44,413 bases of DNA, taken from positions 1 through 44,413 of the forward strand of contig JAGCBE010000117.1 in assembly GCA_017652345.1 (NCBI GenBank). Direction: 5' to 3'. Source of the stretch: Methanobrevibacter sp. GTDB lineage: Archaea; Methanobacteriota; Methanobacteria; Methanobacteriales; Methanobacteriaceae. Below, in pieces: positions 24,468 to 32,432 of this stretch. A program made the position numbers and the translations under genes. The notes below the pieces were generated by a model. The model was not told the origin of the DNA, made no database searches, and saw only the letters and a list, made by a program, of their open reading frames with translations. Position 1 is the first letter of the stretch. Each line of letters opens with the position of its first letter.

Positions 24468-24875
24468 TTACTCAAAATCAGAGAGGAAACTTTCCTTAGT
24501 GATTTTCGTTTTCTTGGCTTTAAGATAAACATTATATTCCTTGATTCGTTTCATAATGTTTTCTACCTTAACAATCTTAATTGTCTTATAGCCAGATTCC
24601 TTGTGGGCAATTTCATAACCACCCATGCACTTGGAAATTCGGAATGGATAGTTCTTGTGTTCATAAGATGAACCAGTCAATGACCAACCATTACTCGTTA
24701 GAATGTTATTTCCCTTTTCATAGAAAGTATTGTCCTTAACATCAGACACTACTTCCTTGATTTTAGTAATGTTGATTCGTGGAATCGGTGAAGTTGTTGA
24801 GCCAGAACCACTGGTAGAACTTGATTTATCAAGTTTCTTTTCCAACCAGTCGCAGAATCTATCTAAGATATTCAT
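24468..24875 (-). CDS. DF-tail family protein (135 aa)
   Basis: 135 aa. Amphipathic start (MNILDRFCDWLEKKLDKS), a Ser/Gly/Thr-rich linker (SSTSGSGSTTSPIPR) and a folded part with YEHKNYPFRISKCMGGYEIA, then a helix ending KESFLSDFE. Last gene of its operon, so the tail codons serve no following ribosome site. The linker is unusual among the small family members. Confidence 0.7.
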   Translation of the reverse strand: MNILDRFCDWLEKKLDKSSSTSGSGSTTSPIPRINITKIKEVVSDVKDNTFYEKGNNILTSNGWSLTGSSYEHKNYPFRISKCMGGYEIAHKESGYKTIKIVKVENIMKRIKEYNVYLKAKKTKITKESFLSDFE

Positions 24876-25144
24876 TTGTTATCTCCTTGTTGTTCAGTGT
24901 AAAAGTCTTTAATGAGGTCACATTTTTTAGACAATGATTTGTACATTTTAAATGCTTCGTCTTCATATCCATCAGTATGTTTTTTAATAATCTTTTCTAA
25001 TTCCAAAATACAATTTTTAAGGTCTGAATCATTCGCAGTTTTAGGATTATATCCGCACAATTCTTCCTGTAACATCATCAATTTTCCATGATACAATCCC
25101 AAATTGAAATGATATATTCCTGCATTTCTACGATTAATCTTCAT
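24872..25144 (-). CDS. Helical protein with a DF motif near the end (90 aa)
   Basis: 90 aa, all-helical by pattern: LGLYHGKLMMLQEELCGYN, LKNCILELEKIIKKHTDGY, KMYKSLSKKCDLIKDFYTEQ and end QGDNK. The IKDF lies eleven residues from the end. Overlaps both neighbours as ATGA or eight bases. Unknown function. Confidence 0.65.
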   Translation of the reverse strand: MKINRRNAGIYHFNLGLYHGKLMMLQEELCGYNPKTANDSDLKNCILELEKIIKKHTDGYEDEAFKMYKSLSKKCDLIKDFYTEQQGDNK

Positions 25145-25446
25145 ACAAAATCCTTTTCAAGTTCAAGTTGCTTAACCAAACTATCACAGCGTTTTTCATA
25201 TGTTTTATCGTTATTATCTTCCTTTTCAAGCATATCAAAAATTTTCAATTGCATTTGATAAAAAAGTTGTGCTTCTTTATTTTTGTCCTTATTGTCAGCA
25301 AGAACTCGTTTACAATTAAGTATATTGTACAAAATCTTCAATTTCATTGAACCATAATATGAACCATCCATTAATTTATAATCTCGTTCATATTGTTTCA
25401 AACAATATTCAGTACTTCGTATCAATTCTTTACTGTACTTACTCAT
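25141..25446 (-). CDS. DF-tail helical protein (101 aa)
   Basis: 101 aa, helical (KELIRSTEYCLKQYERDYKL, KLKILYNILNCKRVLADN, QLFYQMQLKIFDMLEKED), ending SLVKQLELEKDFV. The tail codons GAA-AAG-GAT-TTT-GTA-TGA hold the AAGGA site and ATGA start of the next gene. Similar in build to the protein at 24872, perhaps a tandem duplicate. Confidence 0.7.
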   Translation of the reverse strand: MSKYSKELIRSTEYCLKQYERDYKLMDGSYYGSMKLKILYNILNCKRVLADNKDKNKEAQLFYQMQLKIFDMLEKEDNNDKTYEKRCDSLVKQLELEKDFV

Positions 25447-25880
25447 ACGAATCCTTGTCTATAATGGTCAATACATTCTTTAACTATTGGATTCAATGAA
25501 CGATAGAACATATTGGTGTCTGTCACCCAATGATACTTGATAACTTCAGGAACTTGCTTTCCATTCTTGTCTTCAAACATTGATTCACATTTCAAATTGT
25601 TCAAATCAATGTCAGCAACAATCAAATACAAATGCAAGTCTTTATTTGAAATGTATTGGAAAATACCGCAATCGTGAATTTTCTCAGTTGTAATCACGAA
25701 CCCAGTTTCTTCTTTTAATTCACGCTTTGCGGCTTCCAAATGGGTTTCATTGCCTTCTACATGTCCTTTTGGTACATCACAGCAACCAAATTTGAATTTG
25801 CGACCGTATGCTTGACAAGCCAAAATTTGACTTTCATCATTCTTATTCAAAATCACAAATCCACATGACATTTCTTTCAT
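25443..25880 (-). CDS. Nudix hydrolase
   Basis: 145 aa. A full Nudix box, GHVEGNETHLEAAKRELKEE then TGF, sits at about residues 40-62, with the usual strands before it. The C-terminal part (VIKYHWVTDTNMFYRSL) is like bis(5'-nucleosyl)-tetraphosphatase or MutT-type enzymes, including phage T4 NudE-like proteins. Substrate (Ap4A, dNTP, NAD-related or RNA cap) cannot be told. First gene of its operon, own promoter 25906-25934, AAAGGA before the ATG. Confidence 0.9.
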   Translation of the reverse strand: MKEMSCGFVILNKNDESQILACQAYGRKFKFGCCDVPKGHVEGNETHLEAAKRELKEETGFVITTEKIHDCGIFQYISNKDLHLYLIVADIDLNNLKCESMFEDKNGKQVPEVIKYHWVTDTNMFYRSLNPIVKECIDHYRQGFV

Positions 25881-25905
25881 ACAAAAATTCCTTTATTTGA
25901 AATAA

Positions 25906-25934
25906 AATATATAAACTTTTTGAGCAATTGTCAA
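25906..25934 (-). promoter_or_regulatory. Promoter of the Nudix operon
   Basis: Minus strand: TTGACA (25929-25934), 17-base spacer, TATATT (25906-25911). Upstream lies a ten-bp perfect inverted repeat (GAATGTAAAT / ATTTACATTC, 25951-25974) that includes the stop codon of the preceding gene. Confidence 0.82.
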
Positions 25935-25950
25935 TAATATATTTTATTCA

Positions 25951-25974
25951 GAATGTAAATTTTTATTTACATTC
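25951..25974. repeat. Perfect palindrome spanning a stop codon
   Basis: GAATGTAAAT and ATTTACATTC around AAAA. It contains the last three codons and the stop of the gene 25963-26328. Related GTAAA...TTTAC elements follow most operon-ending genes here (for example 24453-24468, 38973-38988, 43709-43724). Confidence 0.6.
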
Positions 25975-26328
25975 AAAATCTTGTTTTAACAAGAACTTCT
26001 TAACCAAAGCAATTCCACTTTTATGCAAATATTCATCTGCACAATTAATTGGATTTACCATCCAGTTTCCTTTACAAACAGAAAAAGATTGGTCAATTAT
26101 CTCAACACATTCATCAGCCAATTCATAAATAAATTTAGCTTCTTCTTTAGCTATCGTATCATAATCCAAATCATATTTTGAAAGTTCATATATAACTGTA
26201 CGTCTAATAATATCTCGGCGATGTTCTACCGATGTAACATTTTGTGTTAAACGCAAACTTCTTATTAACAATATTCTTGTGAACTTATTTGTGAAAGCAG
26301 ATGTTCTTAGATAACCAAAACTAAGCAT
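25963..26328 (-). CDS. DF-tail family protein (121 aa)
   Basis: 121 aa, arginine-rich helical N-terminal part (LTQNVTSVEHRRDIIRRTVI) and C-terminal helix ending LVKKFLLKQDFECK. Last gene of the pncB region. Its start overlaps or adjoins the preceding stop (TAATG). Its stop lies within the palindrome 25951-25974. Confidence 0.68.
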   Translation of the reverse strand: MLSFGYLRTSAFTNKFTRILLIRSLRLTQNVTSVEHRRDIIRRTVIYELSKYDLDYDTIAKEEAKFIYELADECVEIIDQSFSVCKGNWMVNPINCADEYLHKSGIALVKKFLLKQDFECK

Positions 26329-26963
26329 TATTTGAACTCTTTGTTAATTTCAATAAGTTTCTTCATACCTGTTTCATATTTAAGATTATATCTATAAAAA
26401 TCATTTTCATGTTTTTCTTTTTCAGCTTCTAATACTTCAATCTTTTCATTAATTACTCTGCATTGTTCCAAATAATCTTTCCAGACTTGAACATCGTTTA
26501 GAACTTCTTTGCTTTGACTCCATTCCAATCCTTCAGATATGTATTTGTAACAGTCTTCAAGCATAGTTCTAATGTATTTTTCAACGGTGGCTTGTTGTGT
26601 ACAAGTTTTAGATAAATGTTTCATATGACCATAAGTACCCCAAGATGGTATCTTATTTTCATAAGTATGTTTGTAACGAACTTCTTGAATATTGCCAAGC
26701 ATAAAATGACAAGGACATTTATATTCAACCTCATAAATCAACTCATTTCTTTTTACTGGGTATATGACTAGATTTCCCATCAATCCATCTTTATATTCAG
26801 GATTCAAGTCCTGGAATGGCTTCAAATTTCTAAAATTTATTTCAATCCTTTCTTTACGATAATAATCTTCCGTTATCTTGTAGATTATCGGTTCATTATG
26901 GAATTTTTCATTATCCAAAAATTTAGCTATGTTATTGTTTCTTTCGTGTACTGCTGTTATCAT
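26328..26963 (-). CDS. Large DF-tail family protein (211 aa), paralogue of 29486
   Basis: 211 aa. A CPC motif (YKCPCHFMLGNIQEVRYKH), WGTYGHMKHLSKTCTQQATV, and GLEWSQSKEVLNDV recur in order in the protein at 29486 (CPCLKEDAV, WGLYEMYTPYKSCTKTYTTT, GYEWSISDSVKQDC). A long C-terminal coiled coil (EKIEVLEAEKEKHENDFYRY) leads to LIEINKEFK. The two are clear paralogues. The pair of conserved cysteines in CPC plus a later Cys may bind metal. Confidence 0.75.
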   Translation of the reverse strand: MITAVHERNNNIAKFLDNEKFHNEPIIYKITEDYYRKERIEINFRNLKPFQDLNPEYKDGLMGNLVIYPVKRNELIYEVEYKCPCHFMLGNIQEVRYKHTYENKIPSWGTYGHMKHLSKTCTQQATVEKYIRTMLEDCYKYISEGLEWSQSKEVLNDVQVWKDYLEQCRVINEKIEVLEAEKEKHENDFYRYNLKYETGMKKLIEINKEFK

Positions 26964-26970
26964 AATCTTA

Positions 26971-27003
26971 AATAAAAATGGCGGTCACAATTGACCGCCA
27001 TTG
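26971..27003 (-). terminator. Rho-independent terminator of pncB
   Basis: Eleven-bp perfect stem (AATGGCGGTCA / TGACCGCCATT), four-base loop, then TTTTATTT on the minus strand, directly after the pncB stop at 27014. Confidence 0.92.
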
Positions 27004-27013
27004 AGTTAATTGT

Positions 27014-28426
27014 TTAAGCGGCTAGTGGTTCTTGGTAAATGTCCGACAGTCGCACATCCTTGAATTGTGGCAGCATGACACGAATTTCGTCAGCAGTCAT
27101 TTCATCAATGGACTTGTAATTGTGAACAAGCTTCACATATTCAATGTGACTTTCATCGTGACACATGCATTTTCCAAGGGAATCCGATAGCTTTACCGCA
27201 GGCTTGCCATTTACTTCCACAACCTTCATTACCATAGATAATGGTTCACGCTTGGTTCCACACACAGTAGCACCCAAGTATGTGCCAATACCAAATGCAA
27301 TCTTGATACGGCCGTTGAAATGCTTTGCAATAGCAAGTGCCTTGTCAATGTTCAACGAATCAGACCAACAAGCAACCTTCGTGGTTGGGTCAATTCCCAA
27401 CTTCAAATAATGGGCAATCAACATTTCACCCCAACGAATCGGGTCACCAGAATCGTGACGGCAACCATCAAACAACTTGGCAAACTTCAGACCAAAGTCA
27501 TTCAAGAAACTCTTGAATCCATAGTTGTCGGACAATGCAATGCCAAGCTTACCATCGTATTCATCAGCCCAGTCAGTCAACTTCTGTTTCTGTGCATTTG
27601 CAATGGTAACATTAGAAAGTCCCTGATATGTTGCATCCAATTCGTGAGCAAAGGTTCCAATTGCAGTACAATTGTGCTTGATAGCCAAATACACATTGGA
27701 AGTACCAACAAATGCAGGACACATAGCAAGCATTCTTCCAACCATGTAGTCTTCCCATTCACTCGAAATGGTACGGCGTACAGAGAAATCACTAATGGTA
27801 AACTTGATACCTGCACGAGTTGCAGCATTAACCTTAGCAATTTCATTGTCAAGATTAGCCTTAGCCAAATCCCAATCAATTTCTTCACCATTCATCCAAA
27901 GAGCCTGGACAATGTGCAATACATAGATTTCCCAGGGAGAAACATTCGTTTGGGAACCTTCAGCTTCAATGAACAAAGTAGTTTTCTTTGCATCAGTATA
28001 ACACTTAATATGTCTACGCTTCAACTGGAAGTCTTCAAGAAATTCCACATAATCGTGAGTAAAATAATTCTGTTTCTTAAACCAATCCAATTCAAACTGT
28101 TGGAACTTCAAAGTACACATCCAATCCAATTCTTCATTGATTCGGTCACACAGCGGTGCAAGATTTACACCCTTTGTACGGCACTTAAATTCCCATTTGG
28201 CTCGGTCATTGGAACGCTTGTGTTTATAAAATTGCTGCTGAGTAAACTTGTAAAGGTCAGTCTCAGTTAAGAAGTTAATTACATGCTTGTGTGCATAGAA
28301 ATCTGCACCATCGTGAACCTTCAACTTCTTTGGTTTACTCAATACCTTTTGTTCTTCAGCCTTATTTGCTTTAACTACCTTTTCAATCTTCTTTTCGGAT
28401 TTAGTGAGTTTCTTTTTAGTTGCCAT
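27014..28426 (-). CDS. pncB: Nicotinate phosphoribosyltransferase
   Basis: 470 aa. Motifs are those of PncB rather than of the NAMPT branch: TDLYKFTQQQFYKHK (56-70), His261 in GTFAHELDATYQG (the phosphorylated histidine of PncB), GIALSDNYGFKSFL, RHDSGDPIRWGE (323-334), FGIGTYLG (378-385) and KLSDSLGK. It joins nicotinate to PRPP to give NaMN. A 38-residue lysine-rich N-terminal extension is extra compared with bacterial PncB and might bind DNA or direct location. Own promoter and a strong terminator, so control is separate from pncA-nadE and nadD. Codons are GC-richer than the neighbours'. Confidence 0.96.
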   Translation of the reverse strand: MATKKKLTKSEKKIEKVVKANKAEEQKVLSKPKKLKVHDGADFYAHKHVINFLTETDLYKFTQQQFYKHKRSNDRAKWEFKCRTKGVNLAPLCDRINEELDWMCTLKFQQFELDWFKKQNYFTHDYVEFLEDFQLKRRHIKCYTDAKKTTLFIEAEGSQTNVSPWEIYVLHIVQALWMNGEEIDWDLAKANLDNEIAKVNAATRAGIKFTISDFSVRRTISSEWEDYMVGRMLAMCPAFVGTSNVYLAIKHNCTAIGTFAHELDATYQGLSNVTIANAQKQKLTDWADEYDGKLGIALSDNYGFKSFLNDFGLKFAKLFDGCRHDSGDPIRWGEMLIAHYLKLGIDPTTKVACWSDSLNIDKALAIAKHFNGRIKIAFGIGTYLGATVCGTKREPLSMVMKVVEVNGKPAVKLSDSLGKCMCHDESHIEYVKLVHNYKSIDEMTADEIRVMLPQFKDVRLSDIYQEPLAA

Positions 28427-28455
28427 TAGTTATCTCCTTATATAAATTTTGTTCA

Positions 28456-28484
28456 ATATTACAAAAATTGTTTCCTTCTGTCAA
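28456..28484 (-). promoter_or_regulatory. Promoter of pncB
   Basis: Minus strand: TTGACA (28479-28484), 17-base spacer, TAATAT (28456-28461). Leader of about 25 bases ends in AAGGAG. Confidence 0.75.
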
Positions 28485-28506
28485 TTGGTTATTTGTAAAT
28501 GTTTGA

Positions 28507-29034
28507 TTACATTCTACACAATTTGTCCACTTGTTTAATCAAATATGGTATTCTGTATTCTCCAGACATATTCTTAACAATAGAAATATAATCTCTTTGT
28601 GAACTTCCATTTACATATAATGGTTTAGTTGCATCTTTTCCGCGATAAACAAATCCTGCTACTTGTTCGCAATCATGGAAATAAGTCTTTGCAATACCAA
28701 TTACTTCAATATCTATTCCCAAATCCATTAAATGATTTTTAAGTCTTGCACCCAAACCCAAATGGTCTTTACAAAGCATATACAAACCATCTACAACAAT
28801 GGCATCATAATCAGTCTTTAACTTATCCAAACCAATTTGATTTTCAATCAAAGACATAATAGCTGGTAATTCTCTTTTATAAAATTCACCTGGGATATAT
28901 TCACTAGCTATTGGACTTTCATCAATATAAAATTTGGTTTCAATCTTATCAGTGAAATCGTCAAATTCCAAAGCAACAGTTTTTGCTGTATTTGTATCAT
29001 CGTGATATGTCACATCAAAAATCAATTTCTTCAT
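28507..29034 (-). CDS. nfi: Endonuclease V (deoxyinosine endonuclease) family
   Basis: 175 aa. The EndoV signatures are in order: FDVTYHD near the start (first catalytic Asp), SEYIPGEFYKRELPAI (Y-x-PG-x-x-x-x-RE-x-P), IVVDGLYML...LGLGARLKN (second Asp, DG), VIGIAKTYF and a C-terminal RIPYLIKQVDKLCR. It is somewhat shorter than E. coli Nfi (about 220 aa). It cuts DNA one base beyond deoxyinosine, in repair of deaminated adenine. Last gene of the sigma-factor operon; its start overlaps the preceding DF-tail stop as ATGA. Confidence 0.88.
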   Translation of the reverse strand: MKKLIFDVTYHDDTNTAKTVALEFDDFTDKIETKFYIDESPIASEYIPGEFYKRELPAIMSLIENQIGLDKLKTDYDAIVVDGLYMLCKDHLGLGARLKNHLMDLGIDIEVIGIAKTYFHDCEQVAGFVYRGKDATKPLYVNGSSQRDYISIVKNMSGEYRIPYLIKQVDKLCRM

Positions 29035-29489
29035 ACAAAGTCTTTACTAATTTCATTAAGTTTTTGTTGGATATTTTTTAACTTATTCTTCTTCATAATG
29101 TTATTAAGATTATAGTCAATCCACTTTTTCATAAAATTGAAATCAACATCTTCTTCATCAATATCTTCCCATATTGCAAATATATAACCTTCAGGAATAT
29201 CAGATACAAAATTAAAACAATCATTTTCTTTATTATATTTTATGAATGATATGTTATACTTATAATCAACATCATAAGTTTCTACAAAACATCTGAAGAA
29301 AATATATTCCTTATCTGTTCCATCAATTCTTTTTTCATGTAATACTAATTGATATTCGGTCTCGCTATCATTATAAGCTGAATCACCATCAATGTAAAAT
29401 CCGTTTCTTACAAAGAATCCATAAGAACCACATTCCATGACTATTTGTTCAAAATAAAAACGAAGTTTTTGTTTATCTTCCGAAGTCAT
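29031..29489 (-). CDS. DF-tail family protein (152 aa)
   Basis: 152 aa. Beta-rich body (GFFVRNGFYIDGDSAYND, EYQLVLHEKRIDG, KYNISFIKYNKENDCFNFV), a WEDIDEEDVDFNFMKKWIDY segment and a helix ending KLNEISKDFV. GAC-TTT-GTA-TGA overlaps the EndoV start and AAAGA serves as its ribosome site. Confidence 0.7.
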   Translation of the reverse strand: MTSEDKQKLRFYFEQIVMECGSYGFFVRNGFYIDGDSAYNDSETEYQLVLHEKRIDGTDKEYIFFRCFVETYDVDYKYNISFIKYNKENDCFNFVSDIPEGYIFAIWEDIDEEDVDFNFMKKWIDYNLNNIMKKNKLKNIQQKLNEISKDFV

Positions 29490-30112
29490 GTAAAGTCCTT
29501 ATTCATTTTAATGATTTTTCTAAAATTATCCATGTACTTACTATGATAGCCACCAAATCTATAATTTTCATTATTTACTTGTTTTTCAATTTTATCTAAC
29601 TTAACATTAAGTCCACAAAGAATTTTTCTGTGTTTAATAAATTCAACACAGTCTTGCTTTACACTATCACTGATACTCCATTCATAGCCCTGTTTTACTA
29701 GAGTTACTGACATATCCAAAAATTCAGTAATGGTTTCAGTAATTTTCTTTGTGGTTGTATATGTTTTTGTACAACTCTTATATGGAGTATACATTTCGTA
29801 AAGACCCCATATTCCTGGCTTTTTAGTTTTTTCCAAATATTCTTTCCAACGCATTTCTCTAATTTTAGAAACAGCATCTTCTTTCAAACAAGGACAAACT
29901 AATTGTATTGCATAACCTGTACTATAATAAATATCAATCTGACCAGTAATGTTTTTATATTCTTTATTAATATCTAAAATTTCTTTGAATTGACTCAATG
30001 GAATTTTAATTTTATTAGCCAAATCATCAATGATGTATTTAATTTTTTGTCCATTCCAAGTAAGATTTTTTAAAACTTCAATTAATCGTTCATAGTTGTA
30101 ACTACTATACAT
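29486..30112 (-). CDS. Large DF-tail family protein (208 aa), paralogue of 26328
   Basis: 208 aa, sharing with 26328 the CPC motif, W-G-x-Y, SCTKTYTTTKKITET and GYEWSISDSV, and a C-terminal helical region ending KIIKMNKDFT. The first 60 residues are more helical than in the paralogue. AAT-AAG-GAC-TTT-ACA-TGA carries the next gene's AAGGA and ATGA. Lies between the sigma factor and a smaller family member. Confidence 0.74.
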   Translation of the reverse strand: MYSSYNYERLIEVLKNLTWNGQKIKYIIDDLANKIKIPLSQFKEILDINKEYKNITGQIDIYYSTGYAIQLVCPCLKEDAVSKIREMRWKEYLEKTKKPGIWGLYEMYTPYKSCTKTYTTTKKITETITEFLDMSVTLVKQGYEWSISDSVKQDCVEFIKHRKILCGLNVKLDKIEKQVNNENYRFGGYHSKYMDNFRKIIKMNKDFT

Positions 30113-30120
30113 TTTAATCC

Positions 30121-30930
30121 TTAAAATTCAAAAATGATTTTTTTCTGCTTACGAATTTTGCTCATAATGCTCTTCTTCATAGCAGTTAGATTCTGATGTT
30201 TGACTCCCATTTCATCAGCAATATCTACCAATTTCGTCTGTTCATGTCCACACAATCCATAGAACTTCAAGAATACTTTCTTTTCCTTCTTCGTCAAATC
30301 TTTAATTGACATTTTGATTCGTTTGGCAAAGTCCTTTTCCTTAATTCTTTCCATCATTGAATCGTCTTCAAGGGTGTCAATCATATCCTTTTCGGATTCC
30401 AAACCAGGTACAGGTACATTCAATGAATCAACATTGACAGCATTAATGACCATATTGTACTCCATAATTTCATCGTTTGTGAGTCCAAGTTCAGTAATGG
30501 CTTTGTTTTGTTTTTTCAATTCGTGAGTAATTTTATTTGCTGCGTGTTTCTGGTTGGCAGGAATGTAGATAATACTAGAATGACAGTCAATGAATTTACG
30601 AATCCTCTGAAGAATGTACCACACAGCATAACTCATAAATTTGACATCACCATCTTCATTGTATTTGAGTGCCGCGGTTTTCATACCAATGACACCTTCT
30701 TGAATAAGGTCTGATATGGCTACTGTTTTTGAAGCATATTTTTTGGCACACGAAACAACAAACAAAATATGGTTTTGAATAATTTTGTTCATTGCTAAGT
30801 TTTTTATATTCTGTTCTACTTTATCCGAATGAATAATCTTAAAATAACCAAATTCTTCTTTCGGAGAAAGTTTCAAGTTTGTTTTTTCAGCCTGTTTCAA
30901 AAACATATTAATATCCATCAAACTACTCAT
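30121..30930 (-). CDS. Sigma-70 family RNA polymerase sigma factor
   Basis: 269 aa. Region 2 lies at about 50-115: DLIQEGVIGMKTAALKY (core binding, 2.2) and KFMSYAVWYILQRIRKF (2.3-2.4, for -10 recognition and melting). Region 4 lies at about 213-260: LTKKEKKVFLKFYGL and LVDIADEMGVKHQNLTAMKK, a helix-turn-helix for -35 contact. Region 1.1 is absent. It would redirect host polymerase to phage promoters. Its specificity is unknown; candidates are the TTGACA/TATATT promoters or the TATAAATA box. First gene of its operon, promoter 30961-30989. Confidence 0.9.
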   Translation of the reverse strand: MSSLMDINMFLKQAEKTNLKLSPKEEFGYFKIIHSDKVEQNIKNLAMNKIIQNHILFVVSCAKKYASKTVAISDLIQEGVIGMKTAALKYNEDGDVKFMSYAVWYILQRIRKFIDCHSSIIYIPANQKHAANKITHELKKQNKAITELGLTNDEIMEYNMVINAVNVDSLNVPVPGLESEKDMIDTLEDDSMMERIKEKDFAKRIKMSIKDLTKKEKKVFLKFYGLCGHEQTKLVDIADEMGVKHQNLTAMKKSIMSKIRKQKKIIFEF

Positions 30931-30960
30931 AAGACACTCCTTTCTAAAGTTCTAATTTTC

Positions 30961-30989
30961 AATTTATACTTATATTTTGGTGCTGTCAA
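30961..30989 (-). promoter_or_regulatory. Promoter of the sigma-factor operon
   Basis: Minus strand: TTGACA (30984-30989), 17-base spacer, TAAATT (30961-30966); TATAAA at 15-base spacing is an alternative. A weaker -10 than at the other sites. Confidence 0.6.
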
Positions 30990-31011
30990 TAGTTCTTTTG
31001 TAAAATATAAG

Positions 31012-31641
31012 TTACATTGAAAAATCGTTTAAAATGGTTTTTCGTTTTTTAAATTGTTCTTGCTGTTTCTTATACATATTGCTTACTTCATCGCTTATTC
31101 TAAGATATTCACGATAAGCTTTATCTCTTTCTTCTTGCAATTCGTTAAATTTTTTACGAGCTTCAAATATTCCAGGGTCATTAACGAACTTTGTAACTTC
31201 AATGATATTGTTTTCCATAGCATTGATTGCTGCATTAACTGATTCAACATAATTAAGGTCTTTACCCTTAATCCATTGTTCTTTATAATTGCTAACTTTG
31301 AATAGTCTAATACGGTCATAACCAGCATAATCCCAACATCTGTTGAAATCAATTTTTTCTAAACTAGCAAGATTATAACTTACTGAATGACATCTAACAA
31401 TTTTGCCACAATCTTCAGAATGGAATCCAACCCGAATCAATATAATCTTATCGTCTGTAAGGTTGATAAAATTATTGATTATTTCCGAATCAATATCTTT
31501 AGCCAACATATTACAATTAATCTTAAAATCTTTACCATTATTGCAGTCTTCAATATATGGGTGATATTTAAGAATTCTTGTTCTAGTTTTAAATTCTTGA
31601 GAGATTTCTCTAAGTTGTTCAATTTGATATTCGTTATACAT
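31012..31641 (-). CDS. Large DF-tail family protein (209 aa)
   Basis: 209 aa from ATG 31641 (MYNEYQIEQLREISQEFKTR), preceded by GGAGGT; a longer in-frame start at 31665 has no site. Mixed alpha/beta body (DDKIILIRVGFHSEDCGKIV) and long coiled coil (KFNELQEERDKAYREYLRIS, SNMYKKQQEQFKKRK) ending TILNDFSM. Last gene of the ligase-C operon. Function unknown. Confidence 0.7.
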   Translation of the reverse strand: MYNEYQIEQLREISQEFKTRTRILKYHPYIEDCNNGKDFKINCNMLAKDIDSEIINNFINLTDDKIILIRVGFHSEDCGKIVRCHSVSYNLASLEKIDFNRCWDYAGYDRIRLFKVSNYKEQWIKGKDLNYVESVNAAINAMENNIIEVTKFVNDPGIFEARKKFNELQEERDKAYREYLRISDEVSNMYKKQQEQFKKRKTILNDFSM

Positions 31642-32320
31642 CGTTACCTCCAAAATCATCTTCAATCTGTGCTTTCTTTAAAGCCGATGTGATGATTTTA
31701 TTTTTATAGTTTTTAAGTGCTTTTTCCAATGCTCTGATTTGTGTTCTATATTCACTGCATTTTGTTTTTACATCCATGCTAAACAAAGACTCATAAAATT
31801 CTTCAGACCTCTTTATTTGTGGCAATACCATTCTTTGTTTAATATCCATCAATTCATCAAGACAAGGTTTAAAATCAGCAAACTTAGTAATGTAATAATC
31901 TTTATTTAATGTAATTCCAATACTTTCAAGACAATCTTCTTTACTATATCCTAATGGTTTTGATGTTTTATTTTTACAATACTTTGTAATGCTATCCATC
32001 AATGTACTTTCATTAAGCAATGGTCTCCAAATATTTCCACCTTCTTTTAATACGATTATTCTATCTTTTTTCGCTGCATCAATTTTAAATCTACACCAGG
32101 CATTAGTATAATCTAAATTTTTATATTGGTGGTCAGTAAACAAATGAATATATCCATAATCTCTATAAAGAGAAATATAATGTCTTATTCCATATGTCTT
32201 CAATAACATTTCTTCCAAGAATAATCTAAGATTATTACAATACTTTTCATGTCTAATATCAGTTTCGTTTTCAACTACTTCCTTCAATTTCATTTTTACA
32301 ATTTTTGGTTCAAAAAACAT
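31634..32320 (-). CDS. Large DF-tail family protein (228 aa)
   Basis: 228 aa. Helical N-terminal 45 residues, beta-rich centre (YGIRHYISLYRDYGYIHLF), and a C-terminal coiled coil (CSEYRTQIRALEKALKNYKN) ending ALKKAQIEDDFGGNDV. GGAGGTAACG after the DF gives the next gene's ribosome site, so here the site lies after the tail rather than in it. AAGGA precedes its own ATG. Confidence 0.7.
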   Translation of the reverse strand: MFFEPKIVKMKLKEVVENETDIRHEKYCNNLRLFLEEMLLKTYGIRHYISLYRDYGYIHLFTDHQYKNLDYTNAWCRFKIDAAKKDRIIVLKEGGNIWRPLLNESTLMDSITKYCKNKTSKPLGYSKEDCLESIGITLNKDYYITKFADFKPCLDELMDIKQRMVLPQIKRSEEFYESLFSMDVKTKCSEYRTQIRALEKALKNYKNKIITSALKKAQIEDDFGGNDV

Positions 32321-32321
32321 A

Positions 32322-32432
32322 TTAACATTCCTTCAATATATCTTCTAACTTCTTATTCGGATATTTTCGTTGAATTTCTTTCTTCCAAGCATGTAGCTTC
32401 ATAAACATATCAAATTTTTCATCAATGCTCAT
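32322..32432 (-). CDS. Small helical protein (36 aa)
   Basis: 36 aa, MSIDEKFDMFMKLHAWKKEI then QRKYPNKKLEDILKEC. Starts at an ATG sharing a base with the ligase-C stop (TAATG) and ends one base before the next ATG, with its last codons giving AAGGA. The context supports a real gene, although it is short. Possibly a ligase accessory peptide, by position only. Confidence 0.5.
   Translation of the reverse strand: MSIDEKFDMFMKLHAWKKEIQRKYPNKKLEDILKEC

Noticed and set aside
27014..28426. Nicotinamide phosphoribosyltransferase (NAMPT/NadV) as the identity of this gene
   Set aside because: The HEL, RHDSGDP, GIGT and KLSDS context matches PncB, and a nicotinamidase is present to supply nicotinate.
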